DNA of 64,000 nt, taken from positions 868,001-932,000 of the forward strand of contig NC_087079.1 in assembly GCF_026151205.1 (NCBI RefSeq), given 5' to 3'. The DNA comes from Bolinopsis microptera. Lineage: Eukaryota; Ctenophora; Tentaculata; Lobata; Bolinopsidae. The notes under the pieces were generated by a model. That model was not told the DNA's origin and searched no databases. It saw only the letters and a program-made list of their open reading frames with translations. Positions 54,501-64,000 of this stretch are shown here, piece by piece (position 1 is the stretch's first letter; each line of letters starts with the position of its first letter). Made by a program: the position numbers and the translations under genes.

Positions 54501-57500
54501 ATGAAACTTTTGTTGCCACTAGCTTTCGTCGTTTTATATGACATTATTTCGTCGCAAAAGAATCCTGACCCCATCTCCCCTTCAAATGCTGGTAACTTTT
54601 TAAACATTCAAACATGATATAAAAGTAAGATTGTAAATTTCTCATTCATTATTCAGGATATGGTTAAAAATTCAAACTTTTTAATAAGCTTATTTCAGGA
54701 GACTGCGAAATCAGGGAAGTAGGAGGTTTCCTAAAATACGTTTGTGACATTCCGCCGCCACGCGAGTATCTTAAGGATAATAATACCTACAATTGTATCA
54801 ACTCGTCTCAGATTTACAACATCGTGCATGTGCAATTAGGAAGGTTAGTGCTCTATATAAATATTGAAAGGAAATGAAATAAATCATTTATATCCCGCTT
54901 ATATTTAAAATAAAAATTGCCGACGTCAAAGCGACTGGCATGGTGACAAAAGTGATAATTTAAACTTCATATAAAATGTCCAAAAAAATGTAATGTCTAG
55001 TTTTAAATTGAATAAGAAGTAAACAATTATATCTCACTCATCTCACAAATTCTACCATTTCTGATAAAATAACGTTTATTCGGATCTTCCTTGAAAAAAC
55101 CACCAACTTGGAAACAAAATCTGTATTATTTGGCCCTTTCAGCATTCGGTCAGACCAGCGTTTGGTCCAATCTGTTTACCCAAGGCAACTTTCTAATTAA
55201 TAAATTAAATAACTATATACAGGATGTCCCAAAAAAAAGCGACTAAGTTAATTTTTGTTAGTAACTCGCCTTAGATTTACCCGAAACTCATAAAGACTGA
55301 ACTTCTCAGGCCATGCTCCATGATCTGTGTTAAAAATTGAAGCACCTCGTTCACTAAACAGATTCAACTTTCAGGGGCTTTCTCACCACAGTGGATGTTC
55401 TCTGTGAAGGTGATCCACACTTCTACCAAGCTTGTGGTATCAATGGAGGAGTCAGCTTGGGGAAAAATGTAGAAAACGCGAACGTATTTTCTTCCGGTGA
55501 TACCATGAAAAACCATCTACAATATCGTAAGAAATAAATTATAGTGTTCCAGTATATATAACAAATCGAATAAACTCTTTTGCCAAAGCTCGGTCGGGAA
55601 AAATTACACTTAGTGATGTTAGACCAGGATGAATTGTAGATTCTCTTGAAGATTCGATCAATAGCGTTTTAATTTTTTTCTTCAGGTGATTACCCGTGTG
55701 GATATTTCTGTTCAAATGGAAACAGCTATTACCACATTCCGGATTTAAATTTCAGTGGGTTCTTTGGTTTTATATTCCAAGTTTGTGACGGCAAAAATGA
55801 CTGTCTCAACACAGATTTAGATGAGAGATACTGTACAGGTTACTCTGAACAATGCAATTCAGTGTGTACAGGTGATCATCATAGCTGCTCTGATGAGAGC
55901 TTCTGTAACGGGTATAGTTATGGAGTTTGGTGTAAATCCGGACAATACTTGCCCCCCTATCTAATCTGCCACGGAATTGACGCATGTTTGGAGAAGTCAA
56001 TCGATATAGATTGCTCAATAAATGAAAATTCTACAACCTGCTTCAATTTACAGACGGGAATGAGAGAGCCCCTTTATAATTTCTCCAGATGTGCTGCACG
56101 ATATACTGCTTCACAATTCAGTACAACCATGTCGCCTTTAAACTTTTGTGAAAATTACTTTGATCAAACAAACTGTTCGGACCCTTTGAGAGTTGGTGTT
56201 ATTTGCCCAGTAAACAGTTTCATGTCGTCCATTGCAAAACAGATTATCTGTAAAAGCGGGTCTGGATTTTTTAGTGGTGAAGCCCCAAAGATTCCTCAAA
56301 TTTGTGATGATGGACTTGATAAAGCCTGTGTTCAGATCAGTCTGTCTTGTTTTCTTCATAAACATTTCATGTGTAATGGTGAGGCAAACTGTGAGGACTT
56401 AAGTGACGAACTGCATGAACATTGTGGCCACATGACCACCAAAACATTCTATCGGAGGTTTATAGGGGCAACAGTAAAAGATAAGATTCCATTTCCGCTG
56501 AAATGGGTTGGTGATGGGGTTAATGACTGCCTGGATGGTGAAGACGAAGTAGACAATTGGCCTACCTGTGGACAGGGAGTTACGGCTCGATATGTAAGAT
56601 ATGAAAGTCCTTGTAAGGAAGTATTTCTGTGCTACAACATCGACCAACAGTTCATTGAGTTCGATGATCTCTGTGACAAAAAGGAATCCTGTCATAATGA
56701 AAATAAAATTTGCTTCATGTCGAGGCAAACGATCACACCCGTCACTATAGCCCTAAGAGATGAGAAAGGCAGAGTGAGGCTTTTCTATTGCCTAAAGGGT
56801 TTGAAAGATGTTGAGTATTTGAAAAAGAGCGCATGTTCTCCTGCAATCCATCTTAAATCGAACAAAATTTTCGGCTACAACAAACAAAATTATGAATTCA
56901 TGGTGCCAGATGCCATGATCGATTGTAGACACGTTTATGGAGAACACTATGTTTTTTTAAGTTGTCTTGGTCGGTGCAGTAATAACTCTATCTGTCCCCT
57001 CACTAGACAAATATTGTGGAACTCATGTCCAGGACAGTTTGAAAACAAAAGAGTGTTCACTGAAGGTAGCAATGGTGAACTTACTTTCTTGCTTAGAGAT
57101 CACAGGACAGGTGAACTAAGCGATGACCTTTTTCGATGTGAAAATAACAAATGTCTCACATATGATAAAATTTGCAACCTGGTTGATGATTGTGGGGATT
57201 CATCAGATGAATTTTCGTGCTCCAACCATTACCAGTGTGAAACATCTAAACAGTATCTGCCAATAACACAAAAGTGTGATGGAATTATTCACTGCTCTGA
57301 CATGTCAGATGAATGTAATGATACTTGTGGACAGAGACTCATTAGGAGCTATTTTATTCGGATTGTCGCGTGGGTTGTTGGGATTTTAGCTATCCTTTTA
57401 AATGGAATGTCATTGTTTAAAAACATTTCAACCATATCGAAATGCAAATCAGAACCAGCACTGCTGAATAATGGTCTGATCGCCTTGATAAGTTTAGGAG

Positions 57501-58667
57501 ATTTTATAATAGGATTGTATATCACTGTCATCATCGTCTATGACAGCTACTATGGCACAAAAATACTGCTTGACGCACTTAGACTGGATTTCTAGTGACA
57601 CGTGTGTCGCCCTTGGTGCCATAAGTACAACAGCTTCACATATTTCGTTATTTTCCATGACCTTCTTGAGTTTACATAGGTTGTCAGGGGTTAAAAATGA
57701 CTTCATGATCCCGAAAAGTGTTACAAATTCAAGCTTGGAGAAGTTGGCGGGTATGGGTGTCATAATACTAACCGTCTCTCTGGTGATCTCATTGACACCT
57801 CTTTTGAGAACACTGGAAGATTTCTTTGTCAATGGAATAAGGTTTGAAGCATCAAATACTTTATTTCATGGATGTCCTAACAAACAAATTCTGTTGTCTA
57901 TACTGCATGAATACTATGGCAGGATGACGGTGGACGACCTCACATGGGTACAGATTGAGACTTTGGTGAATCCCATGTTTTCAAATGATTATGGTGGAAT
58001 TTCGTACAAGCGTCAATCATTTTATGGTAACGATGCAGTGTGCTTGTTTAAGTATTTTGTCAGAAAAGATGAGCCGCAGGGAATATTTGTTTTTGTTATA
58101 CTCAGTCTCAACTTTACGTGCTTTGTTGTGATCGGAGTTTCGTATGGTGCAGTAGTGACGACAACTAGAAAATCGACCAACAGAGTAACCATGAACAATA
58201 CAGACAAAACAGCTACGAAAATAAACGCCAAACTTCATCGAATCACCATCTGGATCATTTTCACTGACTTCGTGTGTTGGGTCCCTTTTATTATAGTCTG
58301 CTGCTTTCATTATTTAGATATTTTTGATGCAACAGACTGGTACTCCTTTTTTTCGCTCTTAGTCCTTCCAATAAACTCAGTCATAAATCCTATCCTTTAT
58401 GATCGTTCTATGGAAACATTAATTTATTCAATATACTTTAAAATAAGAACAGGAATGATGAACCTGTTATCACTCATCAAGTTAAGACGATCGAATATAG
58501 TTCAAGAAAATGCAAATGCCGTTGTAGATCCAGGCATAGAACTACAAGAAATGGAGCCCGCTGTTAATCAAATGGCAGTTGGGACTGCATCTGAACCGCA
58601 ATCATCAGTTGTAGTTAAACCATCAGTAACTCGATCGACCACTCGTAGACCACTGTTTATTTTTTAA
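54501..58667 (+). pseudogene. LDL-receptor class A / rhodopsin-class GPCR, four exons, one frameshift
   Basis: The exons are 54501-54591, 54699-54843, 55375-55526 and 55686-58667, with GT-AG borders and phases 1, 2, 1 that all fit. The ATG opens a signal peptide (MKLLLPLAFVVLYDIISSQ). The ectodomain is cysteine-rich, with several LDLa modules ending in acidic calcium-binding phrases (CEDLSDELHEHC, CGDSSDEFSC, CSDMSDEC). The receptor follows: helix 1 WVVGILAILLNGMSLF, helix 2 LIALISLGDFIIGLY, a helix-3 end HRLSG in place of DRY, helix 6 WIIFTDFVCWVPF, and helix 7 with intact NPILY. The layout resembles GRL101-type and relaxin-like receptors of invertebrates. In the extracellular loop after helix 2 a run of five A (57559-57563) puts the two halves out of frame. 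With four A the gene would read through to about 1,122 residues. It is therefore either a very young pseudogene or a base-calling error. Confidence 0.8.
55218..55374. other. Possible solo end of a mariner-type element in a GPCR intron
   Basis: TATACAGGATGTCCCAAAAA at about 55216 resembles the CAGGGTGGCCCAAAAG terminus of the element at 36100 and is preceded by TA. No matching inverted end was found in the intron. Confidence 0.3.
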
Positions 58668-59086
58668 ATTTGATAGAATTTATTTTTGTTTTTCAAAAAT
58701 GATGTTGACTTTTCGATATGACGTAGCTGTTTCCGTATAGCCTAAGTATGCGCGTTTGAAGGACTATGAACATGCTAGCTCTTTTCATTTTGTTAGTTGG
58801 GCGGCATTTTGGGATGTCTACTTATATTTTTTTTAATAGTTATATCATTCTTCATTGTAATGGCAATACAATTTAAATTTTGTTTTATTTAAAATGTTGT
58901 TTTACTTATTGAAACCTACCTACGCCTTAATATCACTAGCAGCAACCCATCTAACCCTAAAATGGTGTCAAGACTTGAGAGACTAAAATAGATTATTTAG
59001 ATATTACCTATCTAGGTAAACTTAAAACTATAGGTAAAAATATAATATTAATCATAAGCTAAAATGTACTAATCTTTGTATTCTAA
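58668..59086. other. 3' flank of the LDLa-GPCR gene
   Basis: AT-rich sequence; no gene or repeat recognised. Confidence 0.5.
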
Positions 59087-59353
59087 ATGGGGAAAAAGAA
59101 GAAACATTGTCAGTCAGTCGAGAAAATTGTCAGTCAGGCTATATGGCAGCTTTGTAGATGTTGTGACAATGCTAGTAGTGGTCCCAGGCTTGCGACTGGA
59201 ATTGCGGTGTTAAATCGATTTAATGGTATACCAACGATCCACCTCCCACTTGTTGTTTGGTGCTTAGCATTAATAGTGTTAGCTGTAGCCATTTATAGCA
59301 AGAATCTTAAAACTAAAGGGAATGACAAGGAAAAGAGGAAGGAAAAAGAATAA
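59087..59353 (+). CDS. Hypothetical 88-aa frame with one membrane segment
   Basis: The ATG at 59087 opens MGKKKKHCQSVEKIV and later one hydrophobic stretch (LPLVVWCLALIVLAVAIY, about residues 54-71), ending with a lysine/glutamate-rich tail. The charge pattern is that of a small single-pass protein. No family is recognised, there is no supporting neighbour, and an open frame of this length can occur by chance. It could be the last exon of an unseen gene. Confidence 0.25.
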   Translation: MGKKKKHCQSVEKIVSQAIWQLCRCCDNASSGPRLATGIAVLNRFNGIPTIHLPLVVWCLALIVLAVAIYSKNLKTKGNDKEKRKEKE

Positions 59354-60496
59354 CGGAACAAACAATTAATTAAAGTATTTACAGGAGCATTAGTTATTAT
59401 AATTACAAGCTTCAATAATAAATCACTGACTAAAACATCTAATTAAAATGACACTTGGTACGCTCGCCCATTTTCACTGGTCAGTCTGAACTTCGGTTTA
59501 GCACGTTGTACACTTATTCACCTAAATTTCAGAATTTTTTCCAGTTTAGCAGAGTTAGTACCCGTGTTTCAATAAAATCAAATGATATCAGGGGAGTTAT
59601 TTAATAATGTTATGGTCATCTAGAATACCAAACTTCCTGAAAACGTTATTATATTTCCTCAGACAACGTTTAATACCTTTAATCAGTCTATCACGGCTAT
59701 ATCCTCTATCAATTAGAATTTTGAATATCTTGTGAAGATGGGAGGTAAAGATATCCAATCTAGTGCAAACATTTAATTTTCGTTTTTGACACCACTTGGG
59801 AGTCCAAATTTTGGGCACTAAAATTCTTATTCATTGGCCAATTTTGTATTGTTTCATGCTGATTTGAAGGCCATTAAAGTATTTGACCCAGTCAAAAAAG
59901 TTTCAATTGTATATCTTTTACGGTTTTTGTGGAAAGTCGAGTTAAAGTTGATGCCGTGATGTCAGTAAAATGGCACGGATCCATACATATATATCGTCTC
60001 GCTTTATATATAGTAAGATTTTTTTATTGACATCTTTCAATTATTATCATCAGAATTTATTACAATATCAATGTTGTATAGAATTTCTAAAAATGGACTA
60101 GAGAAACCAAGAAATGCCTTGACAAGTGTACAGCGATGATAACAATCAGGGGACACCAATACACCCAAATAACCAAACAAAAGGCCTCGAGAGACCTGAT
60201 GAAAAGTCGAGCAATTACATTGGGCCCCAAGTGCAGAAGGAGAAAAATGGGCAAATAATACGAGCTGTGACCTTAGGAGGCATTTCTAGGTTTTTAAGAA
60301 TAATGGCCACAACCCAGAAATTCTCAATTACAATTGGCTGATTTGTAATATTGTCAATGGAATGACGTTCTAACGATAAAATTTAAATAATTGAATATAA
60401 AAGACTAAATCAAAATTGTATCCGAATAAAGCAAAAATGCGTGATGAGTTATGAGTACCTCAAAAAAAATAAAAACAAAAATAATAGATAAATACA
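59354..60496. other. Stretch without supported genes
   Basis: AT-rich. A 73-codon minus-strand frame (59597-59818) contains LHKIFKILIDRGYSRDRLIK, a phrase seen in some retroelement proteins, but it is too short to classify. Nothing else is recognised. Confidence 0.4.
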
Positions 60497-60895
60497 CTAC
60501 CCGTAGTCAGGAGAAAAAGAATTGTCAGGATCTGAACTAGGGTCAATATCTACAGATGCAGTACAAACATGTTCCTTCCAGATGTGTTTAATAAGTTCTG
60601 TTTTAAACACACCTGGTCTGATAATCTCTCGAAGGGAAAGAGGAAGTCGGTTCCAAGTGAGATGAGCTCGATAAAAGTAAGATTTAGATATAGCTGAGCC
60701 AAGTTGAATTGAAGATATTACTGATAAGTGATCAAGATGTGAGCTTCTCAGTCGGCTTGACCCGGAGAAGAAAGTAAGGTAATTAGGCAGAGTGGTGCAA
60801 AGGTGGTATTGATGCACTAGGGAATGAAAGAACTTGAGATCATGGTTATCAAACCTGTACTTTAGGGGCAGAATATGGCCATACAAATGTGTGAA
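60497..60895 (-). pseudogene. LINE C-terminal fragment
   Basis: About 129 codons ending at 60497 match the C-terminus of CR1/Jockey-type reverse transcriptase proteins (LKFFHSLVHQYHL, then SYFYRAHLTWNRLPLSLREI). The fragment is severely 5'-truncated. Its upstream edge at about 60895 coincides with the start of the tandem repeats at 60877-61290. Confidence 0.7.
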
Positions 60896-61290
60896 AGGTT
60901 TGAGTAAAGTGTGATCTTTAAGTCTCGAGGTATGGGCCTTTGATATTGGCCTGAGATAGGGTTTTTCGGGTTTTCAATGGATATCTCAAGTTCGGCTGCT
61001 TAAAATTTAACCAAAATCTCACCGATTATCCGTCTCCTGGCCATACAGCGATGTGAAAAGGTTGAAGAAAGTGAGACTTTTGAGTCTCGAGATATGCGCC
61101 TTTGTGACCCCCAAAAAAGCCCCTTTGGATTAGGTTTCCTGTGTTTGCAAGAATATCTTGAGTTCGGCTGCTTAAAATTGGCCGTAAATTTCACCGATTA
61201 TTCGTCTCCTGGCCATACAACTGCGTGAAAAGTTTGAAGAAAGTGGGACTTTTGAGTCTCGAGATATGCGCCTTTGTGACCCCCAAGTTT
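60877..61290. repeat. Tandem repeat of about 162-172 bp, 2.5 copies
   Basis: GGCCATACANNNNNGTGAAA and TTTGAGTCTCGAGATATGCG recur at about 60877, 61039 and 61211. The first copy overlaps the edge of the LINE fragment. Confidence 0.8.
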
Positions 61291-61466
61291 GAGTATGCAG
61301 GGAGGCTACAATGGATTCATCAAGTTGGATTACTATTGTATTTACTCAAGTTGCAATTAGTATCACTAAAAGAGGTGCGCTGTAAATAAAACAATACAGG
61401 TCCACTAACAGATAAAACATGTAGAATATAGTTGGGGTGCAGTATCTCCAAAATCGCCTGATAAAC

Positions 61467-62473
61467 AGTTACCATGGTTCCTAGAAGTTAGACTGACCCG
61501 ATATAGTCTGTTACCATGGTTACTATAAGTTAGACTGACCCGATATAGTCAGTTACCATGGTTACTATAAGTTAGACTGACCCGATATAGTGAGTTACCA
61601 TGGTTACTAGAAGTTAGACTGACCCGATATAGTGAGTTACCATGGTTATTAGAAGTTAGACTGACCCGATATAGTCAGTTACCATGGTTACTATAAGTTA
61701 GACTGACCCGATATAGTGAGTTACCATGGTTATTAGAAGTTAGACTGACCCGATATAGTCAGTTACCATGGTTACTATAAGTTAGACTGACCCGATATAG
61801 TGAGTTACCATGGTTACTAGAAGTTAGACTGACCCGATATAGTGAGTTACCATGGTTATTAGAAGTTAGACTGACCCGATATAGTGAGTTACCATGGTTA
61901 TTAGAAGTTAGACTGACCCGATATAGTGAGTTACCATGGTTACTAGAAGTTAGACTGACCCGATATAGTGAGTTACCATGGTTATTAGAAGTTAGACTGA
62001 CCCGATATAGTCTGTTACCATGGTTACTATAAGTTAGACTGACCCGATATAGTGAGTTACCATGGTTACTATAAGTTAGACTGACCCGATATAGTGAGTT
62101 ACCATGGTTACTAGAAGTTAGACTGACCCGATATAGTCAGTTACCATGGTTACTATAAGTTAGACTGACCCGATATAGTCAGTTACCATGGTTACTATAA
62201 GTTAGACTGACCCGATATAGTCAGTTACCATGGTTACTATAAGTTAGACTGACCCGATATAGTCTGTTACCATGGTTATTAGAAGTTAGACTGACCTGAT
62301 ATAGTCAGTTACCATGGTTACTATAAGTTAGACTGACCCGATATAGTCAGTTACCATGGTTACTATAAGTTAGACTGACCCGATATAGTCAGTTACCATG
62401 GTTACTATAAGTTAGACTGACCCGATATAGTCAGTTACCATGGTTACTAGAAGTTAGACTGACCTGATATAGA
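61467..62473. repeat. 42-bp minisatellite, about 24 copies
   Basis: The unit is AGTTACCATGGTTACTATAA, GTTAGACTGACCCGATATAG, TC. A few alternating variants (TC/TG before AGTTACC, ATAAG/AGAAG) occur in blocks. It contains the palindrome GTTACCATGGTTAC-like core found elsewhere in the window. Confidence 0.95.
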
Positions 62474-62906
62474 AGTAAGACTGAGATCGGAGAGAACTGT
62501 CTCCACAGCTACGTTGCTTTTCTTTTTAACGCAGCTCCGTTGTATTGGCAGGTGATATGCTGAACCAAGTGCTAGTTGATACGTAAATAATAAGGAGAGG
62601 CAATTAATATCATAATTGTAAATAATTATTCATAAAATTATCAAATATCAAATTGGAGGTTACATGGTAGTGTTGCTATGGTTACATGGTGTGACTTACA
62701 AGGTCGGCGGGACTTCATCTGTAGAGGACTCGGTTTCAGCAGCGTGTCTCCAGGTAGATGTATAGGTAACAGGTCTCTGGGTAATGTTATGAGTTCCACT
62801 GGAGGGGGACTTGTGCGGGGCGAGGTCCCACACTTGGGCATTTGCCAGGCATCCTGCACTTCCTTTACTAGTCCTGCGTGGAGAGGGGGTTAGACACGAC
62901 TGGATA
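62474..62906. other. Stretch between two arrays, no supported gene
   Basis: Two opposing short frames (62641-62893) exist, without recognisable content. Confidence 0.45.
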
Positions 62907-64000
62907 GGGGGGGGGGGGGGTTAGAGAGGGATGGGTTGGTGGAGAGGGATGGGTTGGTGGAGAGAGGGTTAGAGAAGGGTGGGTTGGCGGAGAGAGGGTT
63001 AGAGAAGGGTGGGTTGGCGGAGAGAGGGTTAGAGAAGGGTGGGTTGGTGGAGAAGGGTTAGAGAGGGGTGGGTTGGTGGAGAGAGGGTTAGAGAGGGGTG
63101 GGTTGGTGGAGAGAGGGTTAGAGAGGGTGGGTTGGTGGAGAGAGGGTTAGAGAGGGGTGGGTTGGTGGAGAGAGGGTTAGAGAGGGGTGGGTTGGTGGAG
63201 AGAGGGTTAGAGAGGGGTGGGTTGGTGGAGAGAGGGTTAGAGAGGGGTGGGTTGGTGGAGAAGGGTTAGAGAGGGGTGGGTTGGTGGAGAGAGGGTTAGA
63301 GAGGGGTGGGTTGGTGGAGAGAGGGTTAGAGAGGGGTGTGTTGGTGGAGAGAGGGTTAGAGATGGGTGGGTTAGTTGAGAGAGGGTAAGAGATGGGTGGG
63401 TTAGTTGAGAGAGGGTTAGAGAGGGGTGGGTTGGTGGAGAGAGGGTTAGAGAGGGGTGGGTTGGTGGAGAGAGGGTTAGAGAGGGGAGGGTTGGTGGAGA
63501 GAGGGTTAGAGAGGGGTGGGTTGGTGGAGAGAGGGTTAGAGATGGGTGGGTTGGTGGAGAGAGGGTTAGAGAGGGGTGGGTTGGTGGAGAGAGGGTTAGA
63601 GAGGGGTGGGTTGGTGAGAGAGGGTTAGAGAGGGGTGGGTTGGTGGAGAGAGGGTTAGAGAGGGGTGGGTTGGTGGAGAGAGGGTTAGAGAGGGGTGGGT
63701 TGGTGGAGAGGGTTAGAGAGGGGTGGGTTGGTGGAGAAGGGTTAGAGAGGGGTGGGTTGGTGGAGAGAGGGTTAGAGAGGGGTGGGTTGGTGGAGAGAGG
63801 GTTAGAGAGGGGTGGGTTGGTAGAGAGGGTTAGAGAGGGGTGGGTTGGTGGAGAGAGGGTTAGAGAGGGGTGGGTTGGTGGAGAGAGGGTTAGAGAGGGG
63901 TGGGTTGGTGGAGAGAGGGTTAGAGAGGGGTGGGTTGGTGGAGAGAGGGTTAGAGAGGGGTGGGTTGGTGGAGAGAGGGTTAGAGAGGGGTGGGTTGGTG
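62907..64000. repeat. 30-bp G-rich minisatellite, at least 35 copies, running off the window
   Basis: After a run of 14 G, copies of GGGTGGGTTGGTGGAGAGAG, GGTTAGAGAG continue to the last base with a few 1-4 bp length variants. The G-rich strand contains GGGTTAG in nearly every unit. Frames through it are artefacts. Confidence 0.95.

Overview
The window is animal nuclear DNA. The evidence is spliced genes with GT-AG introns, two rhodopsin-class GPCR genes (one with an LDL-receptor class A ectodomain), non-LTR retrotransposons of several kinds, a Penelope-like element with a GIY-YIG endonuclease, a mariner relative, a tRNA-derived SINE, and very many satellites and minisatellites. The phylum cannot be fixed from the sequence alone. 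A non-vertebrate metazoan (cnidarian, placozoan, sponge or lophotrochozoan type) fits best. Nothing looks bacterial or viral.

Layout. 0-0.9 kb: the start (minus strand) of a helical protein gene, called family X here, that recurs at 17.9-23.3 kb (broken) and 24.5-26.4 kb (intact, 569 aa, two exons). 0.9-7.6 kb: minisatellites, a single-exon multipass membrane protein gene (3.66-4.62 kb, minus) and plus-strand exons of a beta-propeller-like protein (6.18-6.89 kb). 7.6-17.7 kb: mobile-element territory with a near-intact LINE (8.17-11.35 kb, one stop codon), a large foldback structure, three small foldback elements ending in G/C homopolymers, a 78-base C tract, and a GA-rich tract carrying a 661-bp transposon with an 8-bp target duplication. 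17.9-23.3 kb: a family X pseudogene split by two tandem, complementary, defective Penelope-like copies.

26.9-42.4 kb: a minus-strand WD-repeat gene of which four consecutive exons can be read in matching phase. Its introns hold a plus-strand GPCR gene, a SINE, three retro- or DNA-transposon insertions, a small secreted-protein gene with a frameshift, and a 9-bp satellite that is itself interrupted by a mariner derivative and a 2.5-kb DNA transposon. 44.1-46.1 kb: a 47-bp array of 42 copies. 46.1-48.6 kb: featureless DNA. 49-54.2 kb: one LINE nested in another. 54.5-58.7 kb: a four-exon LDLa-GPCR gene with a single-base frameshift. 60.5-64 kb: a LINE tail, a 42-bp array and a 30-bp array running off the window.

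How the parts relate. Inverted copies of the family X locus bracket about 22.6 kb (about 870 to 23,447). The WD-gene exons lie on the minus strand outside this interval (26.9-42.4 kb), while propeller-like exons lie on the plus strand inside it (6.2-6.9 kb). Flipping the interval would make all of them collinear, so a recombination-driven inversion that split a gene is the most interesting hypothesis here. A second theme is that partial copies of splice junctions of this gene occur next to, or as the unit of, tandem repeats.
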